Shown here piece by piece: positions 1 to 5,574 of a DNA stretch of 5,574 nt. Both the position numbers and the translations under genes were made by a program. The notes under the pieces are model-generated. The model saw only the letters and a program-made list of their open reading frames with translations, did no database searches and had not been told where the DNA came from. Positions within the stretch are counted from its first letter, which is position 1, and each line of letters opens with the position of its first letter. The stretch comes from Candidatus Kerfeldbacteria bacterium (lineage in GTDB: Bacteria > Patescibacteriota > Patescibacteriia > SBBC01): the NCBI GenBank assembly GCA_903854795.1, contig CAINXF010000017.1:1-5574 (forward strand). The letters run 5' to 3'.

Positions 1-7
1 TCACCAT
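1..7 (-). CDS. Possible start of the next gene, cut by the window edge
   Basis: Downstream of the promoter, an ATG at 5-7 is preceded by AGGGG with a 5-base gap, a plausible ribosome site, giving a leader of about 56 bases. Only the ATG, a GTG codon and one further base are visible. A second ATG at 45-47, in another frame, is also open to the edge (MDPRTSPENNRGRDG) but has no ribosome site and only a 16-base leader. The product cannot be identified, and which start is real cannot be decided here. Confidence 0.35.
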
Positions 8-69
8 CTCTTCCCCTGTTATTTTCTGGTGAAGTTCGAGGATCCATTATTTTTATTTACTGTGACTAA

Positions 70-98
70 ATTATAGCACAGCAGGCAACATATGTCAA
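70..98 (-). promoter_or_regulatory. Extended -10 sigma-70 promoter for the gene leaving the left edge
   Basis: On the minus strand TTGACA (93-98) is followed by exactly 17 bases and TATAAT (70-75), with TG one base upstream of the -10 (extended -10). Both hexamers are perfect consensus. Transcription should start near the A at 63 and run out of the window to the left. The -35 box overlaps the ksgA stop codon. Nothing like this precedes the other genes, which fits their being one operon and the next gene having its own promoter. Confidence 0.8.
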
Positions 99-931
99 AA
101 CCCCAATTTGGCTAAGGTTCGCCACTGCTCAACGGTCAAATCCTGCGCTCTACACAGTGGATTAAGCCCGATTTCAGCCAGTTGGTCCTTTACCTCGTCA
201 CTGGTCTTCCGCAACCCCGCCGCAAGGTTGTTGTGGAGCATCTTCCTTCTTGAGGAATAGCCGATCTTCGCGATACGGAACACTTCGGCCATTTCGACTT
301 TCGAAGGAAGAGGGCGGACGCCGATACGGATGACCGCGGCATCGACCTCAGGAACGGGCCAGAAGCTCGTATGCGGCACCTCGCGCACGATCTTCGGCTC
401 GCCGAGGTACTGCACTGCGACGCTCAGCATGCTCATCTCGCCCGGTGGCGCAGCGACACGTTGTGAGACCTCGCGCTGGATCACGAGCGAAATGACCGTA
501 GGACGCGGTACCTGCTCGAGGAAACGGCGAAGCACGATCGAGGTAATGTTGAACGGCAAGCTCGATACCAATTTATACTGGCCGTCCTTCACGTAATCCT
601 CGAGAGCGACGTGTAGTACGTTCGCATTCACGAGGGAAAGCAATTTTTCGCCTTTGAACCTCTTCTTGAGCGACACATAGAGGAGGTGATCGAGCTCGAC
701 CGCGATCACGTGCGCACCTTTTTCGAGAAGTGCGCCGGTTACCGCGCCGAGTCCCGGACCGATCTCAAGTACCGTATCACCCGAGGACACATCCGCCGCC
801 TCGATGAGCGTATCGACGACGCCAGCGTCAATAAGAAAATTCTGGCCGTTCTCGCGGCTTGGTTTTACGTTCGCCTTCAATAATAACTCTTTGAGCGCGT
901 CCCTATTGAGCTGTAGTTCGCTAGAGGACAA
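95..931 (-). CDS. ksgA: 16S rRNA (adenine1518/1519-N6)-dimethyltransferase
   Basis: KsgA/RsmA uses S-adenosylmethionine to dimethylate two adjacent adenines in helix 45 of 16S rRNA during 30S assembly. Visible motifs: GQNFLID (29-35), motif I EIGPGLG (56-62), VELD (78-81), IQREVSQRV in the middle, FWPVPEVDAAVIRI, and the C-terminal YSSRRKMLHNNL. The length, 278 residues, is typical. Two usually conserved positions differ: motif IV reads S124-LPF instead of N-[IL]-P-[YF], and motif III has Asn104 where Asp is usual. The start is a TTG (929-931) overlapping the transporter stop by 11 bp. It is chosen because the helix DALKELLLKANVKP before GQNFL is typical of the family; a TTG at 878-880 after AAAGAG is a shorter option. 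The stop TGA (95-97) lies within the -35 box of the next gene's promoter. Family assignment is firm; whether the enzyme is fully active is less certain. Confidence 0.95.
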   Translation of the reverse strand: MSSSELQLNRDALKELLLKANVKPSRENGQNFLIDAGVVDTLIEAADVSSGDTVLEIGPGLGAVTGALLEKGAHVIAVELDHLLYVSLKKRFKGEKLLSLVNANVLHVALEDYVKDGQYKLVSSLPFNITSIVLRRFLEQVPRPTVISLVIQREVSQRVAAPPGEMSMLSVAVQYLGEPKIVREVPHTSFWPVPEVDAAVIRIGVRPLPSKVEMAEVFRIAKIGYSSRRKMLHNNLAAGLRKTSDEVKDQLAEIGLNPLCRAQDLTVEQWRTLAKLGF

Positions 932-2081
932 GGGCGAGTGGGCTAACCAACGCGGCGAGCGCGAAGGCGATGACGAACGGATCGATATGGGAGGCGCATA
1001 GGAACACCGCGAGCGCCATGAGCGATTTCGCTATGGCGAACCCCTGCTCGTAGAGCACGCCATGCCACGAGTAATCGTCCTCATGTGCGCGGTCGTACGT
1101 CATCGAGGTCATGCTGACGACGGTCGAATTATAGAAGATGCGTCCGATCCATTCCATCACGAGCACCATCGGCGGGATCCTGCTGACGATACGCAGGAGC
1201 CAAACCGCAAGGTTACCGATGCCGCCAAAGCGGAGCACCTTGCCCTTCGGTACGCGATCGCTCCACTTGCCGATACCGAGGGTGACCAGCGCCGTCACGA
1301 GCGCCGAAAGGCCGATCAGCAATCCGACGTCAAACAGGTCGCCAAACGCGAGCAGGATGAAGATCGGCCATACGGTCATCAAAATGAGCTCGTTGCCAAG
1401 ACTCAAATACGCTAACGTTGTTCGCTGGTACCGACGCCTGAATGGCAGCACCAGACTCTTCCAATACGAAAAAACCTCGCGTTTTATTGGGGATTTCGTG
1501 GCAAATAGCGGAATACTCGATAATAAGATCGACACGATACCGACCATAAACAGCGCATCGAACCCGAACAGTTTTATGATCATGCCGCCGAAAATCGGCC
1601 CGAGCGTGTACATGATCGTCGAGAGCGCCGTGATGCCGGAGTACTCGGTCGCGCGTTCCTCCTTCACGGAGAACCTAATGAAGTCGAAATGGTACGCTGG
1701 CCAGTAGAATGCCTTCTGCATCGCGAACAAGAGCGGCGCGACGTAGAAGAGCGATGCGGCATGCGGGATGTTGATGAGCGCGACGTAGTAGCCGACCATC
1801 CATATCGTCGAGATGAGGATCGACCGTTCGTGGCCGAAACGCGCGACGAACTTCCCGCCAAGCGGCAACACGAAGAAGTCCACCACGTACAGGATGAGGT
1901 AGTAGACCATGATCTCGCGGATGCGGTACCCGAGCGTCCAAAGGTAGATCGGCTCGAAGATCGCGAGCGCGGCCGACGAGAAGTCCGTGATCGCCGACGT
2001 CAGGTACAGTTCCTCGAGCTGTCGGGGAAGGTGCTTCTTAAAATAGTGTGGGAAGTGCCAGGTGGTATGAAAACGTTCCAT
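921..2081 (-). CDS. Major facilitator superfamily transporter, substrate unknown
   Basis: A 386-residue membrane protein with 12 predicted hydrophobic segments: about residues 28-50, 57-75, 88-106, 110-128, 147-170, 175-195, then 222-246, 252-270, 285-300, 304-322, 345-363 and 367-385. A basic central loop (about 196-221, with KREVFSYWKS and RRRYQR) separates the two six-helix halves. MFS motif-A-like turns follow helices 2 (GGKFVARFGHER, 75-86) and 8 (GKWSDRVPKGK, 271-281). The amphipathic N-terminus (MERFHTTWHF) has no cleavable signal peptide. The ATG at 2079-2081 is 1 bp from the tsaC stop and has no clear Shine-Dalgarno, suggesting coupled translation. The last helix runs to the final residue, and the stop TAG (921-923) lies inside the start of ksgA. 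It resembles uncharacterised MFS proteins common in CPR genomes. No substrate can be assigned, and co-transcription with translation genes gives no clue. Confidence 0.85.
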   Translation of the reverse strand: MERFHTTWHFPHYFKKHLPRQLEELYLTSAITDFSSAALAIFEPIYLWTLGYRIREIMVYYLILYVVDFFVLPLGGKFVARFGHERSILISTIWMVGYYVALINIPHAASLFYVAPLLFAMQKAFYWPAYHFDFIRFSVKEERATEYSGITALSTIMYTLGPIFGGMIIKLFGFDALFMVGIVSILLSSIPLFATKSPIKREVFSYWKSLVLPFRRRYQRTTLAYLSLGNELILMTVWPIFILLAFGDLFDVGLLIGLSALVTALVTLGIGKWSDRVPKGKVLRFGGIGNLAVWLLRIVSRIPPMVLVMEWIGRIFYNSTVVSMTSMTYDRAHEDDYSWHGVLYEQGFAIAKSLMALAVFLCASHIDPFVIAFALAALVSPLALVL

Positions 2082-2082
2082 A

Positions 2083-2700
2083 TTATTTCACGTTCACCGC
2101 GCCCTTGCGCAGCACGTTTATTTTCCCTGATGAAAGTGACACGACGGTCGAGGGCTTTTTCGAAGCTCCGCACGTACCGTGCACCATCACGATACCATGA
2201 AACGTCCGCACGACCACTGTGCGCAACTTCGTCGGCTTCTCCCCTGAAATGTTCGCGCTGGTCGCCGTGATCGGACAGCCGAGCGACTGCGCCAACCGCC
2301 GCGCCACCGCGTGCTTTGGCACGCGGACGCCGACTCCATAGGATCCCCTCCTTTCTAAGGAGGGGTGTCCCGACGAAGGTCGGGACGGGGTGGTACTCAA
2401 AAGGGCATCGGCGGCGATCGCCTTCTTCGGCTTCAACAATATCGTCAGCGCACCAGGCCAATATGACCGCATCAACCTTCGTTCTTCTTTATCGACATAG
2501 AAAAACCTCTCTACCTGCGCGATCGAACCAGCAATAAGCGCTATAGGATTCTTTCCCCGACCTTTCAACCTGAATATCTTCCTAATCGCACGTGCATTCG
2601 TCGCGTCCGCGCCTAACGCGAAAAAAGATTCGGTCGGATAGGCAGCGACATTACCAAAACGAAGTTCAGTAACTGCTTTATGTATTATCATCCTAAGCAT
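2083..2700 (-). CDS. tsaC: Threonylcarbamoyl-AMP synthase (TsaC/Sua5/YrdC family) with repeat-encoded insert
   Basis: TsaC makes threonylcarbamoyl-AMP from threonine, bicarbonate and ATP, the first step of t6A37 formation on ANN-decoding tRNAs. The YrdC fold signature is clear: AYPTES near the N-terminus (canonical PTE[TA]), LKGRGKNPIALI with the K-x-R pair, YWPGALTILL, GVGVRVPKH, TSANISGE with the S-x-N motif, and PSTVVSL. There is no Sua5 C-terminal domain. The reported start is the ATG at 2698-2700 (205 residues). An ATG at 2689-2691 also fits, while a TTG at 2761-2763 would overlap leuS by 11 bp and add 21 residues made mostly from a repeat. None has a well-placed Shine-Dalgarno, so translational coupling to leuS is likely. 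About 20 residues between ILLKPKKAIAADA and GVGVRVP are encoded by a double-hairpin repeat (see that entry). Without them the length is close to E. coli TsaC (190). The stop TAA is 1 bp from the next start. Confidence 0.92.
   Translation of the reverse strand: MLRMIIHKAVTELRFGNVAAYPTESFFALGADATNARAIRKIFRLKGRGKNPIALIAGSIAQVERFFYVDKEERRLMRSYWPGALTILLKPKKAIAADALLSTTPSRPSSGHPSLERRGSYGVGVRVPKHAVARRLAQSLGCPITATSANISGEKPTKLRTVVVRTFHGIVMVHGTCGASKKPSTVVSLSSGKINVLRKGAVNVK
2341..2400. repeat. Double-hairpin repeat inserted in frame inside tsaC
   Basis: Two adjacent perfect hairpins are visible: CCCCTCCTT/AAGGAGGGG (2345-2353 with 2357-2365, 3-base loop) and GTCCCGAC/GTCGGGAC (2367-2374 with 2379-2386, 4-base loop). 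On the minus strand they are translated as LSTTPSRPSSGHPSLERRGS, which matches nothing in the YrdC fold. It falls in the loop before the strand GVGVRVP. Composition and layout resemble dispersed repeats I recall from CPR and other environmental bacterial genomes. The outer limits are estimated; the hairpins themselves are exact. Confidence 0.8.
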
Positions 2701-2749
2701 AGTCGAAGGATGATTTGTCGTGGTTCGACTGAGCTCACCATGACAAATC
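2687..2749. repeat. Double-hairpin repeat spanning the leuS-tsaC junction
   Basis: One inverted repeat pairs 2687-2694 (ATCATCCT) with 2707-2714 (AGGATGAT). A second pairs 2712-2724 with 2737-2749 over 13 bp with a single G/T pair on the plus strand. The two loops carry the 7-bp complements AGTCGAA (2701-2707) and TTCGACT (2724-2730), so alternative or loop-loop pairing is possible. The element fills the space after the leuS stop and contains both candidate tsaC ATG codons (2698-2700 and 2689-2691). No run of T follows, so it is not a typical intrinsic terminator. It resembles dispersed repeats recalled from CPR genomes. Confidence 0.75.
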
Positions 2750-2752
2750 CTT

Positions 2753-5574
2753 TCACGCCACAAAATTGATGAGCCTATCCTTCACAAAAATGGTCTTTTT
2801 TGGTATCCCCGGCACGAACTTCTTGACGTTTTCCAATTCCATTGCTTTTGAAGCAACAATTTCCTGCTCCGAGCCGCTCGGTACCAACAATGTTCCGCGT
2901 AACTTACCGTTCACCTGAACCGCGATCTTCGCATCGGCGGCTTGTGCCATTTTTTCATCGAATTTCGGCCATTTTCCGCTACTTACGAGCGTGGAATGAC
3001 CGAGTTGTGACCACAATTCCTCGACGAGATGCGGCGCAAACGGTGACAACACCTTGAGGAACGTCTCGAATTCTTCTTGTGAAATTTCAGGTGCGCTTGA
3101 CTGCGCAAAGTGATTACTCCATTCCATCAAATGACTCACACACGTGTTAAACTTCATGGCCTCGAGGTTCTGCGTAATGACCTTGACCATCGAATTCAGC
3201 AACTGTGCATCCTTCATCGGCACATCCTTCACGCGTTCGGACGCTTGGTTGACACGATCAAGGAACCTCCGCATACCGACGATGCCTTTCGTGTCCCATG
3301 GGATCATGTCCTCGAACGGCCCCATGAACATCTCGTAGAGCCGCACGCTGTCCGCGCCATACCGTTCGACGAGCTCGTCCGGATTCACGACGTTACCGAA
3401 GCTCTTCGACATCTTCCTGCCATCACTCGCCAAGACGATGCCGTGCGACACACGCTTCTGGTACGGCTCTGCGGTCGGGACCAGTTCTTGATCGAATAGG
3501 AACTTGTGCCAGAACCGCGAGTAGAGCAAGTGCAATGTCGTATGTTCCATGCCACCGTTGTAGAGGTCGACCGGCATCCAGTACTGCAACTTCTTCATGT
3601 CGGCGAACTCTTTTTCATTGTGCGGGTCGCAGTAGCGCAGGGAATACCACGATGAGCCTGCCCAGTTCGGCATCGTGTCGGTCTCGCGCTTCGCCGGACC
3701 GCCGCACGTTGGGCATTTCACATTCACCCAATCCGTGATCGCGGCAAGTGGTGACTCGCCTGTACCGGTCGGCTGATACTTCTCGACCTGCGGCAATTCC
3801 ACAGGTAACTGGTCTTCCGATACCGGCACGACACCACACTTATCGCAGTGGACGACCGGGATCGGTTCGCCCCAGTAGTGCTGCCGTGAGAACACCCAAT
3901 CGCGAAGCTTGTAGTTAACTGCAAACTTGGCTTTTCCTTCTTTCTCAAGCATCGCAACGATCTTCTTCCGTCCTTCTTCGCTCGTCATACCGTCGAATTT
4001 TCCTGAATGTATCATCGTCCCTTCACCGGTCCAACATTCACTTTCGACATCCGACGGAAGGTAGCCGACCGCGGCACCGACCGCCGTTTGATAGGCGTTC
4101 GATGACATCACGCTCGGCGGTGTAATGACATTGATGATCGGCAGCTTGAACTTCTTCGCGAACGCATTGTCGCGCTCATCGTGCGCCGGGACGGCCATGA
4201 TCGCACCCGTGCCGTAGCTCGTGAGGACGTAGTCAGCGATCCACACCGGTATCTTCTCATTGTTCGCGGGATTCATTGCGTAGGCGCCAGTGAATACGCC
4301 GGTTTTCTCCTTGTCCAACGACACGCGTTCAAGGTCTGATTTGCTCGCGACCCGCTTCTTATACTTTTCGATGGCGTTCTTCTGCTTCGACGTCGTGATC
4401 GAATCGACCAACGGATGCTCCGGTGACAGCACGAGGTACGTCGCGCCGAACAACGTGTCCGGACGCGTCGTGAACACCTGTACTGATTGACGTTTGTCCA
4501 TCAATGGAAGCAACTCCGGAATGTCTGTAACACCATCATGCTGTGTGAAGTGCCCACGACCCGTTAGGATGATTGGTTGTGCGTTGAGTTCTTGAATGAA
4601 TTTCTTCGCGCCGGAAATTCGCCGTTCTTGATCATCTGTTGAGTACACAACATACATTTCTCTAGCAATGTTGGGGACGAACTCGAAATCATAGAATTTT
4701 CTAAGGGCATTGTCGCGTTCAGTGTCGTCTGTACGTGCAATACATCCCGGTGCAATGAATATAATATTCGCCACAGACAATTTCTGCTCGGCTAAGTACC
4801 TCGCCACGAAGCTTCCACCAGCGCTGACGCCGATTACTAGTGACGAATGATTGAGCTTATTCTTCCCTAAAGCAGTTGTGACGGCTTGTTTCCATGTTTC
4901 ATACTCTGGCGCATTTGCTTTCGGGAGATCGGGCGCAATAACCTCGTACCCAAGTGCCTGGAGTTCACGCCGTAACCACGGGAAAAAATGTCTAGCCATC
5001 TGCAATTGGTAGTCTGGCTTAATCGGACTGCCGTGGATGATGAGCGCAACAGGTTTTTTCTTGTCATGCCGAACTTGTTTCGGCATCTCAATTTCGAATT
5101 TCACTTCCGCACCTTCGCTCCGACCGATCCAGTTCACCTGCTGCGCTTTGATACGCTCGGCGTAGTCGACGGTGTCGAGGTCTTTCAGCAACCGATCCGC
5201 GTACGCCGTGATCTTCAACATCCACTGTTTCTGCAGTCTGCGTTCGACCGTCGTACCACACCGCTCACACTTGCCTGCGATCACTTCCTCGTTCGCGAGA
5301 CCGATCTTATCCTTCGGGCACCATGAGATCGGAATGGTCGCCTGATATGCCAACCCTGCTTTCAATAACCTCAAAAAGATCCACTGCGTCCATTTGTAGT
5401 ACTTCGGATCGGTCGTATCGACCTCGCGCGACCAATCGAACGAGAGACCGAGCGCCTGCATCTGTCGGCGAAAGTTCGCGATGTTCGTATCGGTTGCGAC
5501 GCGCGGGTGCACGCCGGTCTTCAGCGCGTAGTTCTCCGTGGGAAGTCCAAACGCTTCCCAGCCGATCGGAAACA
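2753..5574 (-). CDS. leuS: Leucyl-tRNA synthetase, 5'-truncated by window edge, with an inserted alpha/beta-hydrolase domain
   Basis: LeuRS (class Ia) charges tRNA-Leu with leucine in the cytoplasm and hydrolyses mischarged tRNA in its CP1 domain. The frame stays open past 5574; 939 residues are visible, counting 1 from the Phe codon at 5570-5572. Visible residues 1-20 (FPIGWEAFGLPTEN onward) are the standard block just after the HIGH region; about 70 N-terminal residues, including HIGH, are missing. A zinc knuckle at 85-105 has Cys85, Cys102 and Cys105, but Asp88 where a Cys is common. The editing motif TTRPDT is at 368-373 and the editing Asp at 465 (PAHDERD). A second zinc site is Cys576/579/620/623. 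KMSKS is at 720-724 (3401-3415), followed by the anticodon-binding domain and a C-terminal domain from about 880. Residues about 163-360 are a foreign hydrolase domain, listed separately. The gene ends with TGA at 2753-2755, just before tsaC. The LeuRS identity is certain; the effect of the insert is unknown. Confidence 0.97.
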   Translation of the reverse strand, partial: FPIGWEAFGLPTENYALKTGVHPRVATDTNIANFRRQMQALGLSFDWSREVDTTDPKYYKWTQWIFLRLLKAGLAYQATIPISWCPKDKIGLANEEVIAGKCERCGTTVERRLQKQWMLKITAYADRLLKDLDTVDYAERIKAQQVNWIGRSEGAEVKFEIEMPKQVRHDKKKPVALIIHGSPIKPDYQLQMARHFFPWLRRELQALGYEVIAPDLPKANAPEYETWKQAVTTALGKNKLNHSSLVIGVSAGGSFVARYLAEQKLSVANIIFIAPGCIARTDDTERDNALRKFYDFEFVPNIAREMYVVYSTDDQERRISGAKKFIQELNAQPIILTGRGHFTQHDGVTDIPELLPLMDKRQSVQVFTTRPDTLFGATYLVLSPEHPLVDSITTSKQKNAIEKYKKRVASKSDLERVSLDKEKTGVFTGAYAMNPANNEKIPVWIADYVLTSYGTGAIMAVPAHDERDNAFAKKFKLPIINVITPPSVMSSNAYQTAVGAAVGYLPSDVESECWTGEGTMIHSGKFDGMTSEEGRKKIVAMLEKEGKAKFAVNYKLRDWVFSRQHYWGEPIPVVHCDKCGVVPVSEDQLPVELPQVEKYQPTGTGESPLAAITDWVNVKCPTCGGPAKRETDTMPNWAGSSWYSLRYCDPHNEKEFADMKKLQYWMPVDLYNGGMEHTTLHLLYSRFWHKFLFDQELVPTAEPYQKRVSHGIVLASDGRKMSKSFGNVVNPDELVERYGADSVRLYEMFMGPFEDMIPWDTKGIVGMRRFLDRVNQASERVKDVPMKDAQLLNSMVKVITQNLEAMKFNTCVSHLMEWSNHFAQSSAPEISQEEFETFLKVLSPFAPHLVEELWSQLGHSTLVSSGKWPKFDEKMAQAADAKIAVQVNGKLRGTLLVPSGSEQEIVASKAMELENVKKFVPGIPKKTIFVKDRLINFVA
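4493..5056 (-). other. RBBP9/YdeN-like serine hydrolase domain inserted in frame in LeuRS
   Basis: This stretch encodes visible LeuRS residues about 173-360 and reads as a whole small alpha/beta hydrolase. It has a first strand ending in an oxyanion-type His-Gly (VALIIHGSP), the block FPWLRRELQALGYEVIAPDLP, a nucleophile elbow GVSAGG with Ser250 (codon 4823-4825), an acid-loop STDD with Asp313/314 (4631-4636), and GRGHF with His341 (4550-4552). It ends in IPELLPLM, like the C-terminus of RBBP9/YdeN proteins. The order and spacing match that family (about 185 residues). LeuRS strand EGAEVKFEIE precedes it and VQVFTTRPDT follows; in ordinary LeuRS these are joined by a short hairpin. There is no stop, frameshift or obvious separate ribosome site, so it should be made as part of LeuRS. 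Activity and substrate are unknown. Confidence 0.9.
5063..5088. repeat. Short palindromic repeat at the LeuRS-hydrolase junction
   Basis: An 8-bp perfect inverted repeat (ATGCCGAA at 5066-5073, TTCGGCAT at 5079-5086) encloses a 5-base loop. On the coding strand it is read in frame as MPKQVRHD, visible LeuRS residues 163-170, immediately before the hydrolase domain. From memory, this palindrome and its translated form recur in many unrelated bacterial proteins, including CPR genomes, as a dispersed element. Only one copy is present in this window, so its dispersed nature here is inferred. Confidence 0.75.

Noticed and set aside
70..92. TTGCCT as the -35 box for the TATAAT at 70-75
   Set aside because: The spacing is only 7 bases; TTGACA at 93-98 gives the exact 17-base spacer.
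1689..2270. 193-codon open frame on the plus strand
   Set aside because: It lies antisense to the MFS transporter and tsaC, is rich in Arg, Asp and Glu as expected for the reverse of a high-G+C membrane gene, and shows no family motif.
2000..2461. 153-codon minus-strand frame reading through the tsaC repeat
   Set aside because: This is the alternative frame of tsaC; the YrdC motifs are in the other frame, and this one only reads the repeat as EYHPVPTFVGTPLLRKEGI.
2687..2749. Intrinsic transcription terminator after leuS
   Set aside because: The hairpins lack a following U-tract on either strand, and tsaC follows immediately with no evident promoter of its own.
3110..3499. 129-codon open frame on the plus strand
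   Set aside because: It is antisense to well-conserved LeuRS sequence that includes the KMSKS region, with no recognisable protein features.
4493..5086. Hydrolase translated as a separate internal protein from the ATG at 5084-5086
   Set aside because: No good ribosome site precedes the ATG and no stop ends the domain, so it would still run into the rest of LeuRS.

Overview
The window is a compact run of four minus-strand genes, read from right to left: leuS (leucyl-tRNA synthetase, 5' end outside the window), tsaC (threonylcarbamoyl-AMP synthase for tRNA t6A), an MFS transporter with 12 predicted membrane segments, and ksgA/rsmA (16S rRNA dimethyladenosine methyltransferase). The genes abut or overlap by a few bases and no internal promoter is evident, so they look like one operon whose promoter lies beyond position 5574. 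At the left edge a near-perfect extended -10 sigma-70 promoter overlaps the ksgA stop codon and points out of the window at a further minus-strand gene.

The organism is bacterial. The tight packing, the style of LeuRS and MFS sequence, and three different short palindromic repeats (two of them read through as protein) suggest a member of the Candidate Phyla Radiation (Patescibacteria, Parcubacteria-like). This is inference from sequence style, not a phylogenetic placement.

The most notable feature is inside leuS. A complete RBBP9/YdeN-type alpha/beta hydrolase domain (about 190 residues, Ser-Asp-His triad visible) is spliced in frame between the catalytic core and the CP1 editing domain, where ordinary LeuRS has only a short hairpin. 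The inserted DNA has a lower G+C content than the leuS sequence on either side, and a 21-bp palindrome sits exactly at its upstream junction. The LeuRS catalytic, editing and zinc motifs around it are otherwise largely intact. This looks like a bifunctional synthetase-hydrolase rather than a broken gene.

A second theme is repeats remodelling translation genes. A double-hairpin repeat is translated as roughly 20 extra residues inside TsaC. Another double-hairpin element fills the leuS-tsaC junction and supplies the likely tsaC start codon. The third is the leuS junction palindrome. KsgA also carries two single-transition changes at usually conserved methyltransferase positions. Functionally, three of the four genes serve translation: tRNA charging, tRNA t6A37 formation and small-subunit rRNA modification. 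The transporter is a passenger of unknown substrate.
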